Part shown: positions 33,426-44,237 of the stretch, piece by piece | How the letters are laid out: each line of letters starts with the position of its first letter | How positions within the stretch are numbered: position 1 is the first letter of the stretch | Assembly: GCA_024449915.1 (NCBI GenBank) | Contig: JAMZAV010001458.1 | Span: 1-64,000 of the forward strand | Direction: 5' to 3' | Source of the DNA: Sweltsa coloradensis | Taxonomy: Eukaryota > Arthropoda > Insecta > Plecoptera > Chloroperlidae | Length of the DNA stretch: 64,000 nucleotides | Notes under the pieces: generated by a model | Seen by the model: the letters and a program-made list of their open reading frames with translations, nothing else | What the model was told of the DNA's origin: nothing | The model's database searches: none | Program-made: the position numbers and the translations under genes

Positions 33426-36400
33426 GTGAGTGTCAGGATATGTCAGCTCTCACCTAGACTAGGTCTACCTGAGCCTACCTGTGCCTATCTATGCCTACCT
33501 ATGCCTTCCTTTGCCTACCTATGCGTACCTATGCCTACCTGTGCCTACCTATGCCTACCCGTGCCTACCTATGCCTCTCACCTAGACTAGGTCTACAGTT
33601 CCAATTGTAGAGAGCACCGCTTATAAAAATTGTCCTACTAAGAGGTCGAGAAACAGAATGGAACTGGTGAACCGAGTGTAGCACCTGGTCGCGCGGTCCC
33701 GAGCCGAGCGTCTGGTGCGCGGCACTTGGGACGGTAGCGAAGTGATTACTCACACTTCTCTGGCCACGGAACTGAACTGGAGCCGCTGTGGTGCGTTTGC
33801 TGCTTAACGCGACTGAAACCGGCATCACCCGAGACCCGAGATGCTGGTGACCTGTTGCACGCGATCCTAGGCGCTCAAGGTCATCTCCGTGCGCTGTGAC
33901 ACGTTGTGTTGTGTTGTGCAGTGTTTGCAACGCCGAGCAACCTAAACCAGGTTCCACAGGTAAACGAGCTGGGCGCAATCTGATAGATCACGTGCAACAC
34001 AACGTCTTAAACTTCTTGCGCCAGTGCACGAGCCGCCTTGGATGTCGTCTTCTGACCTGCCACAATTACCCCCCTCCCACTGCCGTTCCTCATTGGTCCA
34101 CGTCTTCTGTCCTGCCACAATTACCCCCCTCCCACTGCCGTTCCTCATTGGTCCACGTCTTCTGTCCTGCCACAATTACCCCCCTCCCACTGCCGTCCCT
34201 CATTGGTCCACGTCTATCAGGTGTTCCCCATCAGGCCCAAAGTAGAACTGGACACAGAACGTGCATCAGAATCTGATTTCTGGGACTCGTTGGTCTTGTG
34301 GTTAGCGTCTCTGCTTCCAATGCAAAAGGTCCAGGGTTCGATTCCCGCTATAAGCAGAAGATTTTTAACTTCTGATTTGGACTAAAGTCCATCATTTCTT
34401 GAGTTAGGAATTTGTAAACGGTAACTTTGGAGTTGTCCTAGCAACGAGGCACATAATAAATTCAAAGTTGTTCTGAATCGGCCTTGTTGATTCTGGTTTT
34501 CATCCGCGGATGTTTGCACTGTCAATACCAATGATTACTATATTTCCTATTACAAATATATAGATCGGATTGGACACTTTGGTTTAATATCCCCCACTGA
34601 AAATCAGTGAATGAGCGAGTGGGTAGACTCTAAATACAAATTTATTTATTTTATATTATTTAAGGCGATGATAAATGCAGTCAGAACAACGCCAGTTACT
34701 ACTGTAAGTCATTGTGAGAACCTCTAGTTGAGCTAATAATAATAATTTTTCGTGGGAAGCCTGCCCAGGGTGCAATTTTTGACCAGGTTTCTAACCAGGT
34801 ATCTTGCTGATGGGCCAATAATTGTGAAGGGATGTCCGAAGGCTGTTTAAGAGGACACAATCCCTTGGATTCGCATTTACGACTGAGGAAAGCCTCAGAA
34901 AAAACCTTCAGTCTGGATTGTAGTCCCGACAGGATTTGTCCTAGAGACCTCCCGAATCAGAGTCGCGCGCTCAGCGCTCGAGCCAACACTGTCGGTTGAA
35001 GTTAAGCTATCTACTTTCTCAAGGTCTCGTTTGTTAGTACGGGAGAAGGCTTATTGATTCGCCTTGAAACTGGAGGCTGTGAAATCCCCACCCACACCGA
35101 CCCCTGTCAAATAAATAACATATTTGCATTCAAGGTGTCTAGATAATACAATGCAGAACTCATACATTTTTTCTAGGGGGGAGGGGATGCCTCCCAATAT
35201 TGCATTTTAATTTTAAGTGTTCTTGAAGAAGTTAGGGTGATTGTCGAACGGGATAGTTTCACTAGAATCAATGATGTGATTTCGCGTATCAATACGAGGA
35301 AAATGCAGATTGAACAGCAGTGACCTAATGGACCGTGTTTTACACAAGTCATTAGGGTATGCACACCGTTCTAGGGCCGGGCAGAAATCAAAATTTAAGG
35401 CGAAATTAGGCGTAACTAGAAGGCCTAATCATTCACCCAAAATAGTATTTATTACGACAGAGGCCCGGTATTAATTTTACCTCGGCACAATGTTCTTCAG
35501 AGGCGGGAAGAGAATTACGTGGTTGATCTTGAACGTTTCCCCCAGGCGCGTCCTCAAAACCCTGACGCCCCACCCCGTCAGCGCGCATCCCCGGGGGGCC
35601 CCCCAACCCCCTGACCATCACGTGCTCGGCGAGGGTCGAGCTGCCCGGCTGCCAGTTCACCTGGCGAAATGTGGTGATCTTGAACGTTCCCAAAAAGGCG
35701 CGTCCTGCTAAAACCTGACGCTCCCCCCCCGCACGCCGACTCCGAGGCCCCCAACACCCTGCCCATCAGTTCGGCGAGTGTCGCGCCCGGTCCCATTTCA
35801 CCTGGCGAGACGGGGTTTGTCTAAAAACGTTTCCTCCAGGGCGTCCTGCTACAACCGACGCTCCACCCCCGTCACGCGCGCATTCCGAGGACCCCAACAC
35901 CCTGACCATCACGTGCTCGGCGAGTGTCGAGGGCCCGGTGCCAGTTCCCCTGGGGGGGACATGGGGTTGATCTCTGAACTTTTCCCCCAGGCGCGTCCTG
36001 CAAAACCCTGACGCTCCACCCCGTCAGCGCGCATCTCGAGGCCCCCAACACCTGACCTCAGTGCTCGGCGAGTGTCGAGTGCCCGGCTGAAGTTCACCGG
36101 GTGAGACATGTGGTTGATTCTAAACTTTTCCCTCCAGGCGCGTCCTCCCTACAACCGACGCTCCCCCCCCGTCACGCGGCATCCCGAGGCCCCCAACCCC
36201 CTGACATCACGGTCGGCGAGTGTCGAGCTGCCGGCTGCCATTTTCCCGGCGAGACATGGGGGGTGATCTCTGAACTTTTCCCTCGGGGCGGCCCTGCTAC
36301 AACCTGACGCCCCAAACCCCGTCACGCGCGCTTCCGAGGACCCAACACCCTGACCATCCGGTCGGCGAGTGTCGAGCTGCCCGGCGCCATTTCACCGGGA

Positions 36401-39400
36401 GACATGTGGTTGTCTCGAACGTTTCCCCCAGGCGCGTCGTACAACCTGCGCTCACCCCCGTCACGCGCGCATCCCAGGCCCCCAAACCCCTGACCATCAC
36501 GTGTCGGCGAGTGTCGAGCTGCCCGGCTGCCAGTCACCTGGCGGCATTGGTTGATCTCTGAACTTTTCCTCAGGGGGTCTGCTAAAAAACCTGACGCTCC
36601 CCCCGTCCGCGCGCATTCCGAGGACCCAACCCCCTGACCATCACGTCCCGGCGAGTGTCGAGCTGACCGGCGCCAGTTCCCCGGGCGAGACATGGGTTGA
36701 TCTTGAACTTTTCCCGGGCCCCGTCCTGCTAAAACCTGACGCCCCCCCCCGCACGCGGCATCCCAGGCCCCCAACCCCCCTGACCATACGTGCCGGCGAG
36801 TGCGAGCGACCGGTGCCAGTTCACCTGGGAGAATGTGGTTGATCTCTGAAACTTTTCCCTCCGGGCGCGTCGGCTACAACCGGACGACCACCCAGTCACG
36901 CGCGCATCTCCGAGGACCCAAACCCTGACCATCACGTGTCGGCGGGTCGAGCTGACCGGCTCCCATTTCACCGGCGGACATGTGGTTGATCTCTAAAAGT
37001 TTCCAGGCGGTCCTGCTACAACCTGACGCCCCACCCCCGTCACCGCGCATCCCCGAGGACCCCAACACCCTGACCATCACGTGCTGGGCCCCAGTGTCGA
37101 GCTGAGGGGCTCCCAGTTCCCCCTGGCGGCAGGGGTTTGATCTTGAACTTTTCCTCCAGGCGCGTCCTGCTACAACCGACGCTCCACCCCGTCACGCGCG
37201 CATCTCGGGACCCCCAACACCCTGCCCATCAGTCTCGGCGAGTGTCGAGGACCGGTGCCAGTTCACCGGCGAGACATGGTTGATCTCTGAAACGTTTCCC
37301 CCGGCGCTCCTGCTAAACCTGACGCTCCCCCCCCGTACGCGCGCACTCCGAGGCCCCCACCCCCTGACCATCACGTGTCGGCGAGTGTCGGGGTGACGGC
37401 TGCCATTTCCCCTGGCGAGACATGTGGTTGATCTCTGAACGTTCCCAGGCGCGTCCTGCACAACCTGACGCTCCCCCCCCGTCCCCCGCGGCATCTCGGG
37501 ACCCCAACCCCCCTGACCTCACGTGCCGGCGAGGTCAGCGACCGGCTCCCATTCACCTGGCGAGAAGGGGTTTGATCCTGAACTTTTCCTCCAGGCGCGT
37601 CCGCTACAACCTGACGATCCCCCCCCCGTCACGCGCGCACCCCGGGGCCCCCCAAACCCCTGACCATCACGTGCCGGCGAGTGTCGAGTGACCGGCTGCC
37701 ATTTCACCTGGCGAGAAATGTGGTTGATTTTGAACTTTTCCCTCCAGGCGGCCTGTACAACCTGACGCTCCACCCCGTCACGCGCGCATCTCGAGGACCC
37801 CAACACCTGCCCATCACGGCTCGGCGAGTGTCGAGCCTGACCGGGCCAGTTCACCGGGGAGACATGGGGTGATCTCTAAAAGTTTCCCCCAGGCGCGTCC
37901 TGCTACAACTGACGACCCCCCCCCGTCCGCGCGCATCCCCGGGGGCCCCCAACCCCCGACCTTTACGTGCTCGGGAGGGAGCTGCCCGGCTGCCAGTTAC
38001 CTGGCAGACAGGGGTTGATCTCTAAAACTTTTCCTCCAGGCGGTCCGTAAACCGACGATCCCCCCCCGTCACGCGGAAACTCCGGGGGACCCCAACCCCC
38101 TGACCATCACGTGCTCGGCGATTCGAGCGACCGGCTGCCAGTCCCCTGGCGAGAATGGGTTTGATCTCTGAATTTTCCCCAGGCGCGTCCGCTAAAAACT
38201 TACGCTCCACCCCCGTCACGCGCGCATCCCCGAGGACCCCAACACCTGACCTCACGTGCTCGGCGAGTGTCGAGCTGACCGGCTGCCATTCACCTGGCGG
38301 ACATGGGGTAAATCTTGAAGTTTCCCCCAGGCGCGCCGCACAACCTGACGACCCCACCCCCTTCACGCGCGCACCCCGAGGACCCAACCCCTGACCATCC
38401 GTCCCGGCGAGTGTCGAGCTGACCGGCTGCCAGTTCACCGGCGAGAATGTGGTTGATCTTGAACGTTCCTCCGGGCGCGTCTGCTACAACCGCGTCCACC
38501 CCGTCACGCGCGCATCTCCGAGGACCCAACCCCCGCCACACGTGCCGGCGAGTGTCGAGTGACCGGCTGCCAGTTCACCGGCGGACATGGGGTTATCTTG
38601 AACTTTTTCCCAGGCGCGTCCTGTAAAAACTGGACGACCCCCCCGTCACGCGCGCTTTCCGAGGCCCCCAAACCCCCTGCCCATCACGTGCCGGGCGAGT
38701 GTCGAGGACCGGCTGCATTTCCCCGGCGAGACATGGGGTTGATCTCTGAACTTTTCCCCTCCAGGCGGTCCTCACAACCTGCGATCCCCCCCGCAGGGCG
38801 CGCATCTCCGAGGCCCCCAACACCGGACCATCCGTGCTCGGCGAGTGTCGAGCTGACCGGTGCCAGTTCCCCTGGGGACATTGGTGATCTCTGAACTTTT
38901 CCTCCAGGCGCTCCTGCTAAAAAACTGACGCTCCACCACCGTCACGCGCGCATCTCGAGGCCCCAAAACACCCTGCCCACACGTGCTCGGCGGGGTTTCG
39001 AGTGCCCGGTGCCAGTTCCCCTGGCGAAAATGTGGTTATCTCGAAGTTTCTCCAGGCGGTCCTGCTACAACCGACGCCCCACCCCCGTCACGCGCGATTC
39101 CGAGGCCCCCAACCCCCTGACATCACGTGCTGGGGCGAGTGTCGAGCTGACCGGGCAGTTCCCTGGGAGACATGTGGTTGATTTGAACTTTTCCTCCAGG
39201 GCGCCTGCTACAACCTGACGCTCCCCCCCCCGTACGCGGCATCCCCGAGGACCCCAACCCCCCTGCCCAATCACGTGCTCGGCGAGTGTCGAGCTGACCG
39301 GCTGCCTTTTCACCGGGCGAGACATGTGGTGATCTCTGAACGTTTTCCAGGGCGTCCTGCTAAAAACCTGACGCTCCCCCCCCGTAGCGCGCATTCCGGG

Positions 39401-42400
39401 CCCCCAACACCGACCACACGTGCTCGGCGAGGTCGAGCTGCCCGGCTGCCAGTTCCCCTGGCGAGACATGTGGTTGATCTCTAACGTTTCCTCCAGGCGC
39501 GTCCGCTAAACCGGCCCCACCCCCGCCGCGGCATCTCCGGGGGCCCCCAACACCCTGACCACACGGCCGGCGGGGTGGAGCTGACCGGCTGCCATTTCAC
39601 CTGGCGAGAATGGGGTTTGATCTCTGAACTTTTCCCCCAGGCGGTCCTGTACAACCTGACGACCACCCCCGTCACGCGCGCATCCCCGAGGACCCCAAAC
39701 CCCCGACCATCACGTGCTGGGCGAGGTCGAGGCCCGGCTGCCAGTTCACCTGGCGAGACGAGAAACGTCGGGCCCGGTGTGGAGCTGACCAGGGCGACAG
39801 AGCCGCCCCAGCCCCGCCCACCTGGACAAGTCATCCCCGATACAGCTAAGCGGGCGAGGCCTGGGGGCCGGGGGGCTGGGGGTACAGCACCTCCGGGCGT
39901 CAAGGTTTGGTGGTGGGGGCAGGGGCCACCCCGGGCAGGGGGGCTGGAGGTACGCCGGGCCCACCGTTGCGCACTGGAGTACTACCCTTTATCCCCTTTT
40001 AGTTGGATTCCCCTTGCTCGTTTTTCGTTTCTTCAAGAATTTTTGACAGTAGTTTGATTCAAAATAACATTATCTGGTGGGTTGGATTCGCCCCACTAAC
40101 CCCAGTAGACCTGTATAGTCAGAGCACTCACTGTCCATTGTCCCGGGTTTAGCCCCGGGGGCTCCGCCCAGCACGGCCTCGCCACGTGAGCCCCTAGTGT
40201 TCCCGGCGGAGAGGCCCGGCTGGGCCTCAAGGCCACCCCGCCCCCGGCGTGTGTCACCGTATAGTCAGTGCATCTCCACGTTTTAGTCCTGTTCAGCCGC
40301 GGGTCTCCTGCCCAGCACGGCCTCGCCCCGTGAGACGCTAGTGTTCCCCCGGGGGAGAGGCCCGGCTGGGTCAAGGCCCCCTCGCCCCCGGACGGGTCAC
40401 CTGTACTGCCGGGGGCCTGCCAAGATCAACCTTGACCAGGGACCCCACCTGTCCAGTCGCGGGGAACCCCCGCTACCCGGGGCCGGGTGCAGATAGGCGA
40501 GTGGGCGCTCCTCCTCAACGTCACCCAGGCAAACAACGGACCCCCTGGGGCAATACGTAAAACGAGGACCTCGAGTGAGATTCAGATACGTCCCCCTCAT
40601 CGTTTCCGTGAGTACAGGACATGACCTTACGACTCGTTGACCATACCAGTGGTCGTTAAACAAAAGGCCCCCTTTTGACCCGGTTGGTAAATTTGTGAAT
40701 AAATTTTCACACAAATTTAAGGGTAATAGCAATATTGGACGTCTGGATGATTTTGGCCTACTCGGAAGTTTTTTTTTGCTAAAACCCTGGTGGCCCCTCA
40801 CGCAAAAGGTCGTTTTGGGAAGTTAGAGGGGGCGACGATTCACTGGGTGGGACCAGGATAGGCACCCCTACTTTCCCCAAATTTTTCCCGAGTCATGTAT
40901 GGAACTTAGGTCGCGCCCATCGGGAGTACGATTCCGGGGAGAGCCGCTGATGTCAGGAATGTTTCGTCTATATCTAGGTGGGGATAGACAGTTTCTTATC
41001 GGGGGTATTTCCAGCCAGGTTAATAAAGGGATTTTGGGCCCGGGGTTGAAAGGCAAGAGGTTTGGGGGTTTTGATTTCGTCTCCCTACAAAGATTGGATG
41101 TCTTCCCGAGGCCGGGTACGGTTGGTCTCAGGGAATCCTGGGACTTTAAAATTTTGGTTTGGGTAGAGGGTGGGGGTCGGGGCATCCCCGCTAGTTTCAT
41201 AGGATTTGGGTTTTGAATTAGTTCTTGGATGGTTTAGGGGGGAGCCTGGTGTTCAAGCCAGTCAAGGGGCCGCGAGGGATGCAAGACTCTCGTTTCCCGG
41301 CGCCCCCAGGGCCCCCGACCATACACAGCTACTACGAGGGCGGCAAAGTCAAGGGCCGGCACCTTGGGCCCCCCAGCCGCCCCGGGCCCCCCCGGGTTTA
41401 CGTGGTTTCTCGGCGACGAGGGGATCCGGGCCCGGACGCGACCGAAAGGGCTCTCCGGGCCCCCAGCCCAAGGACAAATGGATCGGCCGTGGAGCAAAAC
41501 GTCCAGACACAGAAACTCCCCCCCAAAATGCCGGCCCAGGACGCGGCAAAAGCCCCGCGTGCGTTTGTCTGCCCCGAGGCCTTGCAGCACCCAAATGGGG
41601 GAAACCAAACGCATCAAATTTAAACCCTGAGGGCAAAAACAAACTCTCCTCTTTTAAAATATTCTCCAAAGTCCAACCCTTTTTAGTTAGAAAACGACAA
41701 AAATAATTTTTTTCAAAACCCAATGAACCCTTTTGGGAGTAAAAACCCCACGATTCTTGGGGGTAAAAATCTTCATATTTTATTGAAAATTTCCCCTTTT
41801 TTACGGTCTAGATTTTTTTAAAATGGATCAAAATTTTTTTTCGGCCCGTGCTGGGATAGTTTGCATCCATCATAATGTAGTTGGAAATTTGAAAGAAGGC
41901 CCCCCAGCAATTTCTTTATAACTCTGTGATTGTGCTAAGCACTTAATTCTTTATAACTGACTCCCCTGAACAAATGTTGTTTTCAGAATCTTCGGCCTCC
42001 GACAACTTGTTAAGCGAGTCAACGAAGGACGTCACCCAGTTCGTCAGACCGAGAGGTGTCGGCCAATCAGCTCACGAGATGATGAGTGACACGCCCACCA
42101 GCAGTATCGAGCAGAACCTCAGCCTGGCAGCCACCCCCGCCAGCCCGACCGAGCAGCACCTGTTGGACCTGGAGGCGGCACGTAGCCGAGCCCGGGCCGC
42201 GGAGACGCTGTGGACGGAAGCCAGGCTGCTGGTGGAGGCGGCGCAGTCCAGTGCCAGGGCGGAGGGGGCTCGCGCCAGGGCGGAGGAGGCCCGAGCCAGG
42301 GCGGCCGAGTTCTCGGCCCAGGCGGCGCAGTCCAGGGCCAGGGCCGAGGAGGCCAGGGCGCTCGCTGCCGAGACGGAGGCCAACTACAACCGGGCGCTGG

Positions 42401-42570
42401 AGACCAACGTGGACCCGGTCAGGGCTGACGGGGAGGATTACAACATGGACGAACAGGACGAGTACGATGTCCCCGCGCGCGCCCCGGTCAGGCACTACGG
42501 GAACCACAGGGCGAAGAGAGTCCTGCCCCATGATGCGACTATACCCAGGCACCACGCCGCACACACCTAG
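33371..42570 (+). CDS. secreted Ig-domain protein with coiled-coil tail, whole gene (5 exons, partly degraded sequence)
   Basis: Proposed exons: 33371-33425 (signal), about 39641-39978 (Ig C), 40297-40607 (Ig A), 41310-about 41630 (Ig B), 41987-42570 (tail). Ig exons join in phase 1. Domain types match the minus-strand array exon by exon: C has '...TCSASVELTGCQFTW', A has 'VPGGEAR' and 'LLLNVTQA', B has 'GPPTIHSYYEGGKVK' and 'TWFLGDEG'. No membrane segment is visible, so the product should be secreted and may oligomerise through its tail. The Ig exons are full of one-base errors, while the first and last exons are intact. It is either a working gene in poorly resolved sequence or a decaying paralogue. 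Confidence 0.7.
33460..33580 (+). repeat. minisatellite (GCCTACCTATGCC) in Ig-gene intron 1
   Basis: About a dozen roughly 10-base units, the mirror of the array at 30350-30690 but shorter. It begins about 35-40 bases after the exon 1 donor. Confidence 0.8.
33590..34045 (+). other. Ig-gene intron 1, no feature placed
   Basis: GC-rich, unique-looking sequence. A possible mini-exon at about 33921-33960 ('TTGTGCAG' ... 'CCACAGGTAAAC') would break the phase 1 pattern, so it is not called. Confidence 0.25.
34047..34215. repeat. 55-base tandem repeat, 3 copies
   Basis: The unit contains 'CTGCCACAATTACCCCCCTC' and 'CTCATTGGTCCACGTCTTCT'. The copies are almost identical. It lies in Ig-gene intron 1. 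Confidence 0.85.
34285..34660 (+). mobile_element. tRNA-headed SINE, plus orientation
   Basis: Head 'GTTAGCGTCTCTGCTTCCAA' and B box 'GGTTCGATTCCC'. The 3' end is 'GAGTGGGTAGACTCTAA' with a TTTATT tail. A short internal deletion is present near 34560. Confidence 0.8.
34660..35489. other. no gene recognised (Ig-gene intron 1)
   Basis: No element or exon is recognised. It ends where the GC-rich splice-site array begins. Confidence 0.3.
35490..39640 (+). repeat. tandem array of a 3' splice site plus Ig C-exon start (about 29 copies)
   Basis: The consensus unit of about 155 bases holds an acceptor ('CTTTTCCTCCAG'), then about 115 bases of the Ig C exon ('YNLTLHPVTR', 'EDPNTLTITCSASVELTG', 'CQFTW') and a roughly 30-base intron piece ('ATGTGGTTGATCTCTGAAC'). 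Acceptors recur near 35551, 35697, 35839, 35990 and so on to 39640, with mean spacing near 146 because many units lack bases. Only the last copy runs on into the second half of the exon. No donor lies between copies. The open frames across this region on either strand are artefacts. Confidence 0.85.
39641..39978 (+). CDS. Ig-gene C exon (complete copy, frame-damaged)
   Basis: After the last acceptor of the array the exon continues past 'CQFTWRDEK' into sequence that, over several frames, matches the rest of the C type: 'VLELTR', 'GRGLGAG' and a Trp-Tyr-Ala stretch before the donor. Expected length is 357 bases against about 338 here, and frame changes are needed to follow it. The likely donor near 39978 is not a clean GT match. 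Confidence 0.6.
40153..40296 (+). repeat. extra copy of the A-exon acceptor and exon start
   Basis: A 144-base direct copy of the sequence beginning at 40297. Each copy has an AG acceptor, 'GCCCAGCACGGCCTCGCC' and the PGGEAR block. It is the same kind of event as at the C exon, with only two copies. Confidence 0.75.
40297..40607 (+). CDS. Ig-gene A exon (frame-damaged)
   Basis: Acceptor 'TAGTCCTGTTCAG' and donor 'TTTCC|GTGAGT'. Pieces in shifting frames match the A type: 'LLPSTASPRE' and 'PGGEARLG', then 'GEW-LLLNVTQANNGP', then 'FRYVPLIVS'. It is 311 bases against 330 in intact A exons. The Cys of the 'GECG' motif reads as Trp in this copy. The sequence from 40610 to 41300 is intron with nothing recognised. 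Confidence 0.6.
41310..41630 (+). CDS. Ig-gene B exon (frame-damaged)
   Basis: Acceptor 'CCGGCGCCCCCAG' in phase 1, then 'GPPTIHSYYEGGKVK', matching the 'GPPTAPTL' start of B exons. 'TWFLGDEG' holds the core Trp, and 'AVEQNVQTQKL' and 'ALQHPNG' match the later strands, all in changing frames. The donor expected near 41630 reads GAGGGC, not GT, so it is damaged or misread. 41640-41986 is intron without features. Confidence 0.6.
   Translation, partial: GPRPYTATTRAAKSRAGTLGPPAAPGPPGFTWFLGDEGIRARTRPKGLSGPPAQGQMDRPWSKTSRHRNSPPKCRPRTRQKPRVRLSAPRPCSTQMGETKRIKFKP
41987..42570 (+). CDS. Ig-gene last exon: Ala/Arg/Glu-rich coiled-coil tail
   Basis: Acceptor 'TTGTTTTCAG', phase 1, 194 intact codons to TAG at 42568. 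It begins 'ESSASDNLLSESTKDVTQFV', then a Ser/Thr/Pro segment, then about 75 residues of near-pure Ala, Arg, Glu and Gln ('ARAEEARARAAE' units) with heptad character, then an acidic patch 'DGEDYNMDEQDEYD' and a basic end. No membrane segment. A parallel coiled coil would make the Ig head multivalent. GC-rich, but the frame is clean, unlike the exons before it. No close family is recognised. Confidence 0.7.
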
Positions 42571-42849
42571 ATATCCCAGCTTTGCCACGCGGGTCATGCT
42601 TGTCCAGTCAAACATGCCAACACTCTGTGAGAAGACTGAAGGAGACAATATTCACAATTATGATTCAACAAAATATTTAAATTTTAGCGACATTTCACAA
42701 ATGAATAATACATTGAAATTCTTCAGCAATATTATGTATATTGTGCAGAGTCTGTAGATTAAAATTATATTGTACTTTTGAAAATGTTCATTTTCTATAG
42801 TGTCTCATTTCTCAACTGTGAATCAGAAACCTTATTTTACTAGTAAAAA

Positions 42850-42955
42850 AAAAAAGGAGAGGAGTGGTGGCAGGACAGAAGAAGATGGAGAGGCCTGTCT
42901 TCAATGCTGACCCAATGCAGAGTTGGGCGTGGCAACAGATTATGATGATGAAACT
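42850..42955 (+). mobile_element. short LINE 3' tail
   Basis: 'GGCAGGACAGAAGAAGATGG' ... 'CAACAGATTATGATGATGA' is the typical 3' end of RTE-like LINEs. It is about 100 bases long and lies after the Ig gene. Confidence 0.5.
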
Positions 42956-43059
42956 TTACTGGCTAACTCTGACGTCGCTTGAGTTGAATCGTGTGCAACT
43001 TGTTTGGTCGGTGTGTCCTATTTAAAATGCCAGTATCTTGTTGAACCCTGTTTGCTGTC

Positions 43060-43275
43060 GGAGGCGTCGTTGCCCTTGACGACCTCCCCGATGACAACGA
43101 CAATTGCAACACGAACGATGACTAAGACCATGACGACCACGACGTGAAAAAGCTCTCCCTTCATAATCATCCTCCTTGCCTGTGGCTGGTTTTTCCAGCA
43201 TGGGCCTTAGCAGAAACAGCTAGAGTGGCGCAGTCTGACCTTACGGATGACGCATCCTTAATCCAAACAAACAAA
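43060..43275 (-). repeat. diverged arm of the GC-rich palindromic element
   Basis: 'GATGACAACGACAATTGCAA', 'GTGGCTGGTTTTTCCAGCA' and 'ACGCATCCTTAATCCAAAC' match the arm seen at 25020-25400. Confidence 0.65.
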
Positions 43276-43537
43276 ACGTTCGGATGCGTCGGCATCGACA
43301 AGGTCGGATTGGTCTGATTTAAATTAAATATAAAAGACACAATTTATATCCATAGGGTTTATTAGCATGAAATAAAACTGCACAGAGAATTTAATATGAA
43401 AACAATTAAATATAAATAACATAGCCATCTTCTTTGACAGAACGTTTTTGATATAATTAGTTTGTGAATGTTGGTATTCTGTTAATTTGAATTCACTGTA
43501 AGAATAAATTGTCCGAGTTCATTGGCCTCTGACGTTG

Positions 43538-43672
43538 TTATATATCCCTGAAGTACGCGACGTTCATGTGGAATCCAGGTACGTTGTGCTCACCACAGCT
43601 GAGCCCGTGAAATAAACTCCACAAGCAACGAAACCCTCTGTTGTGTTCAAGTGAGGGGCCTCCTTCTTCACC
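43538..43672 (-). pseudogene. orphan last exon of a serine protease homologue (no catalytic Ser)
   Basis: Acceptor 'TTCATACAG' in phase 0, 44 codons and a stop. It reads 'GEEGGPSLEHNRGF', 'CLWSLFHGLSCGEHNVPGF' and 'NVAYFRDI', aligning with the end of S1 proteases (GDSGGP... PGV... NV-Y--WI). The catalytic Ser is Glu, so the product would be inactive. It stops one or two residues before the usual end. The upstream Ig exons end in phase 1 and cannot splice to it in this frame, and no matching upstream protease exon is seen. It is a relic, or the end of a gene running in from beyond 64 kb. Confidence 0.6.
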
Positions 43673-44237
43673 CTGTATGAACACACAGACACAGGCTCAC
43701 AGTACAATTTTATTTATTTCGGAATTCCTGCAGAAATATTTATTTTTGTACCTAGTATGTTGAGTCAAATGTTAAACAATAAATTGTTTTTTTAAAATTA
43801 TTTTTGCTATACTGCGCTGAAATAGAAATCAATTGTTATCGAACCTCGATATTCTTCATCTCGTATTCAAGACGTGCTAAGCTTATTTGTTGAATTTGAT
43901 ATGAAATAACATGTTAAAAAAGAGTGGATTTTCAAAATCACTCAATTATAAGTTTAATTTGGCTCCAGAGCAGTAGGCCTAGTAAGCAAGAGCTAGGATA
44001 ATAATATAAAATAAATTATTATATGCATTACGCGTATTTAAGTTATATCAAGCAAATCGCATGCAATATTGTTACAACTTGAATGCAGGAAAGGTTATTG
44101 GGGATGGGGCAACATCCCCCACCACTTTGCCTTGAGACCCCCCCTACCATTACTTGAGACAATCATGCACCCAGTCACATCGAACACCCACAGAGCCACA
44201 GCAAATGACCAAGCCCTCATGTTCGAGCTATCCTCAC

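Larger units (their letters stand above)
32990..33470 (+). repeat. right arm of the inverted exon 1 / promoter duplication
   Basis: Mirror of 30650-31185, starting 'GTGTTTGTGGGATCAAGG' and running through the promoter, exon 1 and the intron start to 'CTCACCTAGACTAGGTCTAC'. Only scattered substitutions separate the arms. Confidence 0.9.

Noticed and set aside
33921..33960. mini-exon in Ig-gene intron 1
   Set aside because: It would leave in phase 0 and break the phase 1 chain; splice signals alone are too weak.
33565..33978. 137-codon minus-strand frame
   Set aside because: No recognisable domain and no splice support; lies in the first intron of the Ig gene.
35490..39640. CRISPR-like repeat array
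   Set aside because: The units are continuous Ig exon/intron sequence, with no alternating spacers, in a eukaryotic genome.
35433..39900. some twenty open frames of 60-160 codons in the GC-rich array
   Set aside because: Shifted or antisense readings of the repeated Ig half-exon; GC-rich sequence has few stops.
42067..42648. 193-codon minus-strand frame opposite the Ig-gene tail
   Set aside because: Antisense of the Ala/Arg/Glu-rich exon; high GC leaves it open by chance. The plus strand has the acceptor and matching phase.
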